Origin: Enhygromyxa salina
GTDB taxonomy: Bacteria; Myxococcota_A; Polyangia; Nannocystales; Nannocystaceae
NCBI RefSeq assembly: GCF_002994635.1
Contig: NZ_PVNL01000083.1
Location: 34,680 to 98,679 of the forward strand
DNA: 64,000 nucleotides
Direction: 5' to 3'
Under the pieces are notes generated by a model. It was given only the letters and a program-made list of their open reading frames with translations, ran no database searches and was not told the origin of the DNA. Made by a program: the position numbers and the translations under genes. Of the stretch, positions 53,085-61,977 are shown one piece after another; the stretch's first letter is position 1, and each line of letters opens with the position of its first letter.

Positions 53085-53109
53085 GGTGCGAGCGCGCGGC
53101 GCTCGCACC
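53085..53109. terminator. Hairpin between the Pal-like and CpoB-like genes
   Basis: A perfect 11-base stem (left arm GGTGCGAGCGC) with a 3-base loop, 18 bases after the stop of the Pal-like gene. There is no T-run, so it may attenuate or stabilise the message instead of ending it. Confidence 0.5.
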
Positions 53110-53221
53110 ACCTGACCGCTCCTACGGGCTGCTTGCCCCACCCCGCCCGCGCTGCCGACCCCCAGGCACGCTGAGGCGCGCACGAGCGGGCCCGATACCG
53201 GCCCGCGATCTGAGGACCACC

Positions 53222-54097
53222 ATGATCCGCTCCCGAGTTGTCCGAGTCGCCGTTCCGCTGCTGCTGATCGCGCCACTGTCGGCTTGCATCACCATGAAGT
53301 CCGAGCATGACGAGCTCGCGGCCGAGGTCATGACGCTGCGCAAGAAGGTGTCCGAGCGCGACACCCAGCTCGAGCAGACCCTGGTCAAGGCGCAAGAGCA
53401 GATGGCCGTGGTCGAGGAGCAGCTCGCCGCGGCCGAGAAGATCCTGCGCAACAACCAGGCCTCGATCGGCGTCCGCGTCGACAACCTCGAGTTCGACCAC
53501 CAAGACGTGCGCGGGATCGCGGAGGACAGCCTCAACGAGCTCGCGGCGCTCAAGCAAAACATCGCCGAGTCGCGCACCGAGCTCGATCAGCGCCTGACCT
53601 CGGTCGAGCAGACACTCAACGCCGAGACCAACATCCCGGAGGGTAAGACCGAGCTGCTGCGTGAAGCGGAGCGGGTCCTCAAGGCCAAGGACTATGGGCG
53701 GGCGCGGCGACTGTTTCGGACCTACCTGTCGCGCTATCCGAGCGACGCCAAAGAGCCCGAGGTCCGCTTCAAGATCGGCCAGACCCTGTTCTCGGAGCGG
53801 GACTATCGCAGCGCGCTCGGTGAGTTCTACTGGCTGGTTCAGAACGCGCCGGACAACGAGGTCATCCACGACGCCGTCTACTACTCGGGGTTGGCGTTCG
53901 CCAAGCTCGGCCAGTGCGACAAGGCGATCGCCTACTTCAACGCGATCGTGAAGAAGGGCTCCGAGGCGCCCGATCGCTACAAGACCCAGGCGGAGAAGCA
54001 GATCAAGACGCTGGAGACCGACACCGGAAAGATCTGCGGAGACCGGCGCAGCGAAGAAGCCGAAGACGCGGTCGACGGCGAAGACGCCGAGAGCTGA
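53222..54097 (+). CDS. CpoB/YbgF-like coiled-coil TPR lipoprotein
   Basis: 291 residues. Signal with lipobox LSAC, a long coiled coil (LAAEVMTLRKKVSERDTQLE, then VVEEQLAAAEKILRNNQASI), then TPR helices (LLREAERVLKAKDYGRARRL, FSERDYRSALGEFYWLVQ, LAFAKLGQCDKAIAYFNAI). This matches CpoB (YbgF), which coordinates cell-wall synthesis with Tol-Pal constriction. It directly follows the Pal-like gene. In this lineage it is a lipoprotein instead of soluble. Ends with an acidic tail. Confidence 0.85.
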   Translation: MIRSRVVRVAVPLLLIAPLSACITMKSEHDELAAEVMTLRKKVSERDTQLEQTLVKAQEQMAVVEEQLAAAEKILRNNQASIGVRVDNLEFDHQDVRGIAEDSLNELAALKQNIAESRTELDQRLTSVEQTLNAETNIPEGKTELLREAERVLKAKDYGRARRLFRTYLSRYPSDAKEPEVRFKIGQTLFSERDYRSALGEFYWLVQNAPDNEVIHDAVYYSGLAFAKLGQCDKAIAYFNAIVKKGSEAPDRYKTQAEKQIKTLETDTGKICGDRRSEEAEDAVDGEDAES

Positions 54098-54290
54098 TCC
54101 TGAGGCCCCACCCGTCTCCACCCTTGCCCGCGGTGTCACGGCTGGGGCAGCATGCTCGCCCAGGAGCCCGCGACCGCTCGGGCCTCAGGCCCGGGTCGAA
54201 TCGCGGCATGGGCTCCTACAGGGCCCGCGCCATGCTGATCCGCGCTGATCACTCCATCATCTGTCCACCTCGTGTACACCGAGGTGTTCG

Positions 54291-55751
54291 ATGAGTGAGT
54301 CCGAGACACCCGACTCCAAGCCCAGCGTGGGTGCCAACCCGGGCCCAGGCGTGCCGACCGAGCCCCGGCCCGAGAGCGAGGAGGACACGCTGCCGATGCG
54401 TATCTCCGAGCCACCAGCTGTCGCGGGGCCCGTGGCACCCGGCGACGCCAAGCCGAAGCCATCGCTGTTCAATTCTGGTTGGGAGGGCCTGCTCGGCCCC
54501 AAGCCCGCGAGCCCGACCTTCTCGCCGCCCGGGCTCGCGAGCAGCAAGCCGGTCGAGCCGGTCAGCCCGCCGAGCTTCGTAGCCCCCACCGACAAGCCGC
54601 GCACCTCCGAGGGGGGCACGGTCGTGTCGGGGGAATTTGGTGGCTCGCCCGCTGCGGCGGCGAGCGGCGAGCATCCCCGGCCCGCGCTCGCCAGCGCGGA
54701 GCAGGCCGACGACGCTGACGCACCGGCTGACGACGAGCCGGCCGACGACGACAATAGCGCGCAGGCCGACGACGACGACGACGCGCAGGCCGACGACGAT
54801 GACACCCGGGCCGACGATGACGACGATGGCGCGCAGGCCGACGACGACTCGCAAGATGACGACGACGACGACGACGACGCGCAGGCCGACGATGACGCGC
54901 GCGTGTCCGAGATCGTGACCCGCCGGGCCGCGAACGAGGCTCCGCCCGCCGCGTCGTCTCCGGACCAGCCACGCGGACGAGCGAGCAGCTTGTTGTGGAT
55001 TGCTGCGATCGCCGCCGCGATCGTCCTGGCCGTCGTCCTCATTGATCCCAGCGGATCTTCTGAACAAGCAGGGAACGGCCTGTCGACCCGACCCAACAAG
55101 CCGAGCGACGCGACGCCAACCCAGCGCGTGGACAAGCCGAAGCCACGCCCGCCGGAGGTCAAGACCCACGCCGCCGATCCAAAGCTCGCGGCGCTGCGTG
55201 AGCAACAGGCCGCCGAAGCTGCAGCCGCGGCCGCAGCAGCTGAAGGTGACGGTGATCCCGATGCGGGTGAGCCCAAAGCCCCAGGCAGCGAGGCCACCGA
55301 GCGCGTCGACCCCCGCAGGATCCCGCCGGGCACCCCCGAAGAGAACGCCAAGGCCTTCGCCAAGCTCCCGGTCTCGGTTCAGGACGGCCCGCCGATCGGC
55401 GAGATCGGGCTCAACGGGATTCACATCGACGAGATCGAGATGGCGGCCGGCCGCGAGAATACCGAGTGCGACGACCCGACCCGCACGTTCTCGACGACCG
55501 GCACCGAGTTCGTGAACGTGTGCATCCGCGTGGTCCACACCCGCGCTCTCGACACGCTGCGGGTGATCTGGGAGCAAGACGGAACGGTGACCCGCCGGGG
55601 CAAGGTGCGGATCCCCGAGAATTTGCACGCCTATAAGACGCGGGCATACCTTCAGGTGCGTCCCGAGTACGTCGGCTCTTGGCGTGTTCGCATCGTCCCC
55701 GAGGGCGAAGAGGACACCGACCTCGCCGTCGCTGAGTTCTCGATCGAGTAG
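54291..55751 (+). CDS. Membrane protein with C-terminal DUF2914 domain
   Basis: 486 residues. A Pro/Glu-rich N-terminus, an Asp-rich stretch from GAC repeats (about 54705-54900, e.g. QADDDDDAQADDDD), one membrane segment (SLLWIAAIAAAIVLAVVLI), an Ala/Pro spacer, and at residues 400-486 a DUF2914 domain (FVNVCIRVVHTRALDTLRVI, then GKVRIPENLHAYKTRAYLQV). DUF2914 is common in myxobacterial envelope proteins; its role is unknown. It is followed 30 bases later by the SGNH-like gene, so the two may work together. Confidence 0.8.
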   Translation: MSESETPDSKPSVGANPGPGVPTEPRPESEEDTLPMRISEPPAVAGPVAPGDAKPKPSLFNSGWEGLLGPKPASPTFSPPGLASSKPVEPVSPPSFVAPTDKPRTSEGGTVVSGEFGGSPAAAASGEHPRPALASAEQADDADAPADDEPADDDNSAQADDDDDAQADDDDTRADDDDDGAQADDDSQDDDDDDDDAQADDDARVSEIVTRRAANEAPPAASSPDQPRGRASSLLWIAAIAAAIVLAVVLIDPSGSSEQAGNGLSTRPNKPSDATPTQRVDKPKPRPPEVKTHAADPKLAALREQQAAEAAAAAAAAEGDGDPDAGEPKAPGSEATERVDPRRIPPGTPEENAKAFAKLPVSVQDGPPIGEIGLNGIHIDEIEMAAGRENTECDDPTRTFSTTGTEFVNVCIRVVHTRALDTLRVIWEQDGTVTRRGKVRIPENLHAYKTRAYLQVRPEYVGSWRVRIVPEGEEDTDLAVAEFSIE

Positions 55752-55781
55752 GCCGATCGGCCAATCAGGCTTCCTAGCGCG

Positions 55782-56873
55782 ATGTTTGCTTCTCCACGTT
55801 TTGGTCGTCGTCCCTTGGCTTCCTCGCTCGCGCGTCGCGGCCTGGTCGCGCTCGGCATGCTGATGCTGTTGGCCACGCCGGATCAGGCCGCGCAGGCGCT
55901 CACGATCGCGCCGCCCGGCGCCCCGCCCGGCGACGGGGGCGGCACCGATGGCGGCACCCTCGAGCCCGCGCCCGAGCCCGAGCCCGAGCCGCCGCCAACC
56001 TGGCGGTTTCGCCACGCCGACAAGCCGGTCAAGGTCGTCGTGCTCGCGGGCTCGGTCGGCGCGTGGCAGCGCGATCCCTACGCGCAACACTTCGAGAATT
56101 GGTGCAGCAACGTCGAGGTCGAGAACCTGTCGATCACCGGCTACGGGGCGTTTCAGCTGCGTCAGCGCTTCATGGATCAGGTCGTGGCCAACGGCTATGT
56201 GAACCTCCGGGATCCGGCCAGCGAGTATTGGCTGGTGTTTCAGGGCGGCCTCAACAGCGTGGCCATGCCCGAGAAGACCAACAAGGAGATCCGTCAGCTG
56301 TTCATGTCGGCCCACCAGCGCAACATGAAGGTCGTGGCGCTCTCGCTGACGCCGTGGGGCGAAGAGAGCGACAGCAAGCGCTGGAAGGGGCTCGAGGGCC
56401 TGACCTACCAGCGCTACACCCAGAAGATCGTCGACTTCGAGCTGGGCCGCCTGACCCCCGAGCAGGCGCTGGGCCGCTACCTCGACGCGCGCGACCAGCC
56501 CGACGCCGCGTGGGATCCGGCCGAGCTCGCCGACATCGGCGTGGATCTGTACGACTCGGCGCTGCGAGACCGCGACGCGCCGCTGCGAGAGATCGAGCCG
56601 CTGCGCAGGGAGCTCGAGCGCTCGAAAGCGTGGAAGCAGCGCTTCGCCGAGCTCGACGAGACCACGCGAGAGCTCGCGCTGGATGAGTTCGCGCAGCGAG
56701 CCGCCGAGCTACCGCGGTGGTTCATGCGCAAGGAGCTGCATAGCTTCGACGACATTCACCCGAACGAGCATGGGCATCGGTTGATCGCCCAGATCGCGTG
56801 CCCGCAGCTGCCGAGTAGCTGGGGTTGCTCGTGCCCGGCGGTCGGCGCTGATGTACCTGCAGGCGCCGAGTAG
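55782..56873 (+). CDS. SGNH-hydrolase-like exported protein
   Basis: 363 residues. Signal (LVALGMLMLLATPDQAAQA), Pro/Glu linker, then an SGNH fold: block I VVVLAGSVGAWQRDPY with the Ser, block II Gly in SITGYGAFQL, block III QGGLNSVA with Asn, and block V DDIHPNEHGHRL with the Asp-x-x-His pair. These would form an esterase or acetyl-xylan/peptidoglycan O-deacetylase type site. The usual GDS is AGS. Co-directional with the DUF2914 gene. Confidence 0.82.
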   Translation: MFASPRFGRRPLASSLARRGLVALGMLMLLATPDQAAQALTIAPPGAPPGDGGGTDGGTLEPAPEPEPEPPPTWRFRHADKPVKVVVLAGSVGAWQRDPYAQHFENWCSNVEVENLSITGYGAFQLRQRFMDQVVANGYVNLRDPASEYWLVFQGGLNSVAMPEKTNKEIRQLFMSAHQRNMKVVALSLTPWGEESDSKRWKGLEGLTYQRYTQKIVDFELGRLTPEQALGRYLDARDQPDAAWDPAELADIGVDLYDSALRDRDAPLREIEPLRRELERSKAWKQRFAELDETTRELALDEFAQRAAELPRWFMRKELHSFDDIHPNEHGHRLIAQIACPQLPSSWGCSCPAVGADVPAGAE

Positions 56874-56893
56874 CGCACCGGATCACGCAGGCG

Positions 56894-57160
56894 TCAGTCT
56901 TCGCCGTCCTTGCGGTCACGACGAAAGCGGCGCTTCAGCATCCACCAGGCGCTCTTGCGCGAGGCCTTCGCGCTCTCCCGTGCGACCCGCTCCGCCCCCT
57001 TGCGAACGCCCGCCTTGACGCGCCCGCGCAGCGTGGCCTGCTCGGCCTCTCGGGCGACGCGGCGCTGCTGGGCGATCTTCCGCGCCATCACACCCACGGC
57101 GAGCCCAAGCAGCACCGCGACGGCGACGAGAACCACGAGCAGTTCGATCTGCACCCGCAC
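56894..57160 (-). CDS. Small basic membrane protein
   Basis: 88 residues. One N-terminal membrane segment (ELLVVLVAVAVLLGLAVGVM), then a long Arg/Lys/Ala helix (RGRVKAGVRKGAERVARESA) and a charged end. Family not recognised. It lies downstream of the M16 peptidase pair on the same strand, separated by a region of GC-rich hairpins. Confidence 0.6.
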   Translation of the reverse strand: MRVQIELLVVLVAVAVLLGLAVGVMARKIAQQRRVAREAEQATLRGRVKAGVRKGAERVARESAKASRKSAWWMLKRRFRRDRKDGED

Positions 57161-57211
57161 ACTCTACCAGGACCAGCCCGCCGACTGACGAACTGGTTCC
57201 CCGGTGCCAGG

Positions 57212-57225
57212 GGCCGCATGCGGCC
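57212..57225. repeat. Palindrome and short repeats downstream of the M16 operon
   Basis: GGCCGCATGCGGCC is a perfect 14-base palindrome. ATGCGGCCGAA recurs at about 57240, and CCCC-N7-GGGG lies at about 57199-57213. Together they could end transcription of the M16 gene pair stopping at 57256, though no T-run is present. Confidence 0.4.
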
Positions 57226-57255
57226 GAACAGGCCACACATGCGGCCGAAGGCGAA

Positions 57256-58824
57256 CTACTTCGTGTCTGCGGCGGGAAAGTCCGGGCGCGCGATCGGGTT
57301 GCCGTCGGGGTCGAGGTACTGGATCCCGCCGCCGCCGAACACGGCGTCTTCGGCGATCTTCTCCAGTGACTCGAGCACGACCGCGCCGTCCCCAACGACG
57401 AGCACGACCTGATCGGTAGCTTGCAGGTGTGCCTGCGCCGCGGCGTGGACGGCCGCCGTGTCGGCGGCCCGCAGGCGCTCCTGGTGCCCGACGTGCCAGT
57501 CGAGCGGGAGGCCGTGGTAGTCGAGCCCGCGCATCGAGAACAGCGTCTTGGTCGCCGTCGCAAACTCTGCTGGCATGGCAAGCAGCGCGCCCTCTTGCTC
57601 GCGCCTGAGCTCCTCGGGCGTCGGGGCGCCGCCGCGCATGCGCTCGATCTCCTTGGCGATCTCGAGCACCGCGAGGCCGGTCACGTCGGTTCGCACCGAG
57701 CTGCTCGCGGCGAACGAGGAGCCGCCGCGGCTGTACGAGAACCCGCCGCGGGCCCCGTAGGACCAGCCCTTGTCTTCGCGCAGGTTCATGTTGATGCGGC
57801 TCGAGAACGAGCCGCCCAGGATCATCGCCATGAGCTGGGTGGCCTCGTAGTCGGGCGTGTCGCGAGCCGGGCCGGGGTGGCCGATGAGCACCTCGGACTG
57901 GGCCGAGCCGGGCACGTGGACGAAGAAGATCGTGGCGCTGGCCGGCTTGGTGGTGCCGAGCTTGGCCGGCTTGGGCGCCTTGCCCTTCCAGCTGCCAAAC
58001 CGCGCGTCGAACTCGGTGCGCAGCTCGTCCTGGGTGATCTTGCCGACGACCCACAGCCGCGCACCGTCGGGCTTGAGTCGCTTGACCCAGGCCTGGCAGT
58101 CCGAGAGCGAGACCTTGTCGAGGCTGGCCTCGGTCTCGATCTTGGCGTAGGCGTGCTTGTTGCCCCAGATCAGCGACGGAAAGATCCGGTGGGCGATCGA
58201 GGCGGCCGAGCCCTTGCTCTGCGCGATCCGAGCCTTGCGCTGGTCTTGCAGGCGGTCGAAGTCCGACTGCCGCATGCCAGGCTCGAACAGCATCTCGGCG
58301 GCGAGGTCCAGCGCCGGCCCGAGCTCGCGCTTGAGCGCGCGCAGGTTGAGGCTGGTGAGCTCGGACCCGGCGCGGATCCCCACGCTCACCGCGTGGTCGT
58401 CTTGTGCGGCCGCGAACGCCTCTTTGTCCTTGTTCTTGGTGGCCTCGCCGACCAGCGAGCTGCACAGCGCGGACATGCCTGTCTTGCCCTTGGGATCGTT
58501 GATCTCGCCGGTGTCCCACTCCATGTACATCAAGACCGTGGGCAGGGTCTGCTGCTGGACCAGGAACACCTCGACCCCGTTGGCGAGCTCGAAGGTCTCG
58601 ACCTTGGGGATCTCGACGTTCTTGATCGGCTTGGGCGTGGGCCGCTGGGCACGAAACGCCTCGTCGGGCCAGCTCGGGGCCGGGTCGGCCACGGCCACGT
58701 CGACCGAGGTGGTGTCGGGATCGACCGTGACCTCGCCGCGCTCACACGCGCCGACGAGCAGCCCAACCGTGAGCAACGCGAGCCCCCAGAGGCCCCCCGA
58801 GCGGGTGATGACTGACGACTTCAT
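57256..58824 (-). CDS. M16-family peptidase homologue lacking the zinc motif
   Basis: 522 residues from ATG 58824. Lipobox GAC in LLTVGLLVGAC. The M16 fold is clear (FELANGVEVFLVQQQTLPTV, then MNLREDKGWSYGARGGFSYS), but HxxEH is replaced (GMSALCSSLVGEA), so this is the non-catalytic subunit type. The R/Y pair in LREDKGWSYG that positions substrate is kept. It overlaps the upstream catalytic gene by 4 bases (ATGA). Together they form a PqqF/mitochondrial-processing-like heterodimer. Confidence 0.88.
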   Translation of the reverse strand: MKSSVITRSGGLWGLALLTVGLLVGACERGEVTVDPDTTSVDVAVADPAPSWPDEAFRAQRPTPKPIKNVEIPKVETFELANGVEVFLVQQQTLPTVLMYMEWDTGEINDPKGKTGMSALCSSLVGEATKNKDKEAFAAAQDDHAVSVGIRAGSELTSLNLRALKRELGPALDLAAEMLFEPGMRQSDFDRLQDQRKARIAQSKGSAASIAHRIFPSLIWGNKHAYAKIETEASLDKVSLSDCQAWVKRLKPDGARLWVVGKITQDELRTEFDARFGSWKGKAPKPAKLGTTKPASATIFFVHVPGSAQSEVLIGHPGPARDTPDYEATQLMAMILGGSFSSRINMNLREDKGWSYGARGGFSYSRGGSSFAASSSVRTDVTGLAVLEIAKEIERMRGGAPTPEELRREQEGALLAMPAEFATATKTLFSMRGLDYHGLPLDWHVGHQERLRAADTAAVHAAAQAHLQATDQVVLVVGDGAVVLESLEKIAEDAVFGGGGIQYLDPDGNPIARPDFPAADTK

Positions 58825-60239
58825 TGCTTTGCTCCTTTCGGGGCCGACTCGACCGGGATCGTGATGATCTCCGCGCGCGGCTTGGTCAACCATTTCGCAG
58901 CCGCGGCCTTGACCGCGGCCGGCGTGACCCCGCGGATCCGCTCGACGTAGGTCTGGGCGTAGCCCGGCTCGCCCGTGTAGTGGTTGAACCACTGCAGCTG
59001 GTTGGCGCGGCCGCCGAGATCTTCGAGACCCCACACGAAGCCCGACTCGACGCTGATCACATGCCGGGCGAGCTCGACCGCGGTCGGGCCCTCCGCGACG
59101 AGCTTGTCGATCTCTTCTTGGATCGCCGTCGTGACCTGGGCGCGCTGGGCCTCGGCGTCGGGCTGGCCGGGCGAGAGCGTGACGATCACGTCGAAGGTGC
59201 CCGAGAACCCGCTGCCGGACTGGAACACCCACACGCTCTGCGCGAGCTTCTCGACGTCGACGAGGCGCTTGGTCAGGCGGCCCCAGCCACCCGAGCCGAG
59301 CGCGGCCGCGGCGACGTCGAGCTCGAGATCACCCTCGGCGAGGCTCGCGGGGCTGTGCCACACGAAGTGCATGCGCCCGAGTCGAGCGAAGGAGTCGTGC
59401 AGCTCGGTCCGAACGTTCTGGCTCAGCTCCGGGGCCGGCACGGCGACGTGCGCTGGCTTGGGCAGCTTGGGGAAGCTCCCGAACCACTTGTCGACCAGGG
59501 CCTTGGCCTCGTCGATCTCGAAGTCCCCGGCGAGCACCAGCGTGGCGTTGCTGGGCACGTACCACTTCTGAAAGAACTCGCTGACGTCGTCGACGCTCGC
59601 GTTCTCGAGGTCCTCGTGGCGCCCGATCGTGAGGTAGCGATAGGGGTGCCCCTCCGGATACAGCGCGGCGGCCACGGCGAAGCGCTCGAGCCCGTACGGC
59701 ACGTTGTCGTAGCGTTGGCGCCGCTCGTTGCGGACCACGTCGATCTGGTTTTTCAGGCTGGCCTCGTTGAGCAGCGCGAGCAGGTAGCCCATGCGATCGC
59801 TCTCGAGCCACAGCGCGGTCTCGATCTCGTGGCTGGGCACGACCTCGAAGTAGTTGGTGCGGTCGGAGTTGGTCGTGCCGTTGACCCCGGTCCCGCCGAT
59901 CTCGCGCAGGGTGTCGAAGTGCACGTCTTCGCCGATGTGCTTGGCCCCCTGGAACATCATGTGCTCGAACAGGTGGGCGAACCCCGACATGCCTGGGACC
60001 TCGTCGCCGCTGCCGACGTGGTACCAGATGTTGACCGCGACCAGCGGCGCGGTCGGGTCTCGGTGCAGGATCACCTGCAGGCCGTTGTCGAGCGTGTAGC
60101 GCTCGTAGTCGATCTCGAACTCGGCGTCTGAACTCTCCGCAAGCGCTTGCTCACTGGTCCCCGCCGTGACGGCGTGGGGGGCGATGAACATGAGCGTGAG
60201 TCCGAGACCGAGGATGCTGAAGAGGCGTCCGCGGGTCAT
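58821..60239 (-). CDS. M16-family zinc metallopeptidase, catalytic subunit
   Basis: 472 residues from ATG 60239. Signal peptide (SILGLGLTLMFIAPHAVTA). The inverted zinc motif HLFEHMMFQGAKH is intact, with the third ligand Glu in VVRNERRQRYDN. C-terminal half has FVWGLEDLGGRANQLQWFNH. Exported, so probably acts on peptides in the periplasm. Translationally coupled to the non-catalytic partner. Confidence 0.93.
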   Translation of the reverse strand: MTRGRLFSILGLGLTLMFIAPHAVTAGTSEQALAESSDAEFEIDYERYTLDNGLQVILHRDPTAPLVAVNIWYHVGSGDEVPGMSGFAHLFEHMMFQGAKHIGEDVHFDTLREIGGTGVNGTTNSDRTNYFEVVPSHEIETALWLESDRMGYLLALLNEASLKNQIDVVRNERRQRYDNVPYGLERFAVAAALYPEGHPYRYLTIGRHEDLENASVDDVSEFFQKWYVPSNATLVLAGDFEIDEAKALVDKWFGSFPKLPKPAHVAVPAPELSQNVRTELHDSFARLGRMHFVWHSPASLAEGDLELDVAAAALGSGGWGRLTKRLVDVEKLAQSVWVFQSGSGFSGTFDVIVTLSPGQPDAEAQRAQVTTAIQEEIDKLVAEGPTAVELARHVISVESGFVWGLEDLGGRANQLQWFNHYTGEPGYAQTYVERIRGVTPAAVKAAAAKWLTKPRAEIITIPVESAPKGAKQ

Positions 60240-60387
60240 GATTTCTCCGTACGATCTGCTGGCAACTGTGGCGGAGATCTTCGCCCATGCGCGGGCCCGG
60301 AGCAAGCGAGGTATTGTCGGCCCAAACCCAGAATTGGTGCAGGAATAGGCTTTCAGTGCCGACCCAGTGCCGATCCAGTACCGAGGT

Positions 60388-61977
60388 TCACAGGACGCTC
60401 GACCACTTTCGCCGGGCTCGCTCGGGGAACGCCCGTCCGTCGAGGAGCGCGAGCAAGGCCGGGTACACCCACGCCCGATCCCGGGCGACGACACGCACCG
60501 CCGCGCGGACCAGCTCCGAGTCGCGGGGCAGCAGCAGCTTGTCGGGCGTGGCGCCGATCCTTCGTACAGGACCGGCTCCGGTGCACATCGCGATCTCACA
60601 GGTCTCGACCTGTGCGCGCAGCTGCACCAACAACAGGCGCTGGTCGGGCTCGAGCTCGGCGTCGGGCAGCTGGCGACCGCCGGGGCGCAGGCCCAGCAAC
60701 AGGTCGCGGCTGCGCAGCAAGCTCGGGCCCTCACGAAGCAGCCGGGCGAGACCGCGCCGGGCCTCGACGCGGCGGCGAGGCTGGCGAAACCCGAGCTCGA
60801 GCAGCTCGCCGAGCAGCGCCCGCTGACTCTCGTCGAGCACGTAGACCCGGCCCTCAGCGGCGAACTCGGCTGGATCTTGGTCGGGAAACAGGGCGCTGAG
60901 CAGGCGCTCGCCGCCGTCGTCCTGGACCGACTGGCGCAGCGCGAGCAGGTCACACCAGCGCTCACGACCGTCGCGATCGAGCCCGCGGAACAGCGGCAAG
61001 CGGGCGATCGCCTTGGCGTGGTCGCGGTCGCGGCGGGCGCCGTGGAGCAGCAGCTGGGTGAGCCGCCCCCGGTCAGCCGTCGACAGCGAGGCGCTGCGAG
61101 CCTGCGCGAGGTCGATCATGTGTTCGACCGCGCCCGACATGATCCCGGTCACGTGCGGCTGGATCAGGTCACGCAGCCGCGCCGCGCTGGCGGTCGACTC
61201 GGCGAGGTCCCGAGTCTCGATCGCGGCCTCGAAGCACGGTCCCTCGGTGACGCTCATGTGCGTGGTCACGAGGCCATCCTGCAGCAGGTACAGGCGCGTG
61301 ACCTCGCCGTTGCGCGGCAGCCCGATCGTGCCGCTGACCGGCTGGGTGATCGCAACGGTGGAGAAGACGTCGTCGAACCCACCGGTCAGCGAGCGGTTCG
61401 CGTGGCCCAGCGAGCGGCCGTCGATGATGATCTCCGCAGGGGCGTAGCGAGCCGCGCTCGTCAGCCACTCACGCGCGCGGGCACGATCCAGCTTGGCGCC
61501 GCGCACGATGATCTCGGCGAACGCCGGATCGATGTCGGCCCCCGCGGCGAACCGCTGCAGCGTCGCCCCCTCGCCGCGCCGCCAGCTCAGGCCCATGGTC
61601 TCGCCCGCTTCGTTGGCGTTGGGGCTGATGATCTGCACGCTCGCGGGATCCAGGCCGACGATCCCAAGCAGCGAGAGCGCGCCCGCCCGCTCGAGCGCCG
61701 ACAGGGCTCGGTGGCGACGCTGGGGCGAGCGCTTGGTGTCGAGCAAGACCGAGAGCTCGTGCAAGACCGGGAGCAGCACACCGCCGCCGAGCGAGCGGAC
61801 CCGCAGCTGCTGGCGACCGAGCTCGATCTCGACTCGGTTCGCGCCGTGCCGCAGGGCCCGCCGGACCAGCTCGGCGGGCAGCTGCCACGGGCCTTGCAGC
61901 TGGGCCTGGGTCAGCTTGCGCAGCTCCGACTCGACGTCGATCGTCAACAAGCTGGCGACGTCGATGTGCTCAACCAT
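60388..61977 (-). CDS. Degenerate GHKL/HSP90-like protein (tentative)
   Basis: 529 residues from ATG 61977. The first 150 residues recall the MutL/HSP90 ATPase lobe: LVRRALRHGANRVEIELGRQ sits where the N box would be, followed by QLRVRSLGGGVLLPVLHELS and ALSALERAGALSLLGIVGLD, but the key Asn and DxGxG are not preserved, so ATP binding is doubtful. The rest has IDPAFAEIIVRGAKLDRARA and a helical C-terminus. Family not firmly recognised. It overlaps the end of the transglutaminase-like gene by 8 bases, so both are one operon. Confidence 0.7.
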   Translation of the reverse strand: MVEHIDVASLLTIDVESELRKLTQAQLQGPWQLPAELVRRALRHGANRVEIELGRQQLRVRSLGGGVLLPVLHELSVLLDTKRSPQRRHRALSALERAGALSLLGIVGLDPASVQIISPNANEAGETMGLSWRRGEGATLQRFAAGADIDPAFAEIIVRGAKLDRARAREWLTSAARYAPAEIIIDGRSLGHANRSLTGGFDDVFSTVAITQPVSGTIGLPRNGEVTRLYLLQDGLVTTHMSVTEGPCFEAAIETRDLAESTASAARLRDLIQPHVTGIMSGAVEHMIDLAQARSASLSTADRGRLTQLLLHGARRDRDHAKAIARLPLFRGLDRDGRERWCDLLALRQSVQDDGGERLLSALFPDQDPAEFAAEGRVYVLDESQRALLGELLELGFRQPRRRVEARRGLARLLREGPSLLRSRDLLLGLRPGGRQLPDAELEPDQRLLLVQLRAQVETCEIAMCTGAGPVRRIGATPDKLLLPRDSELVRAAVRVVARDRAWVYPALLALLDGRAFPERARRKWSSVL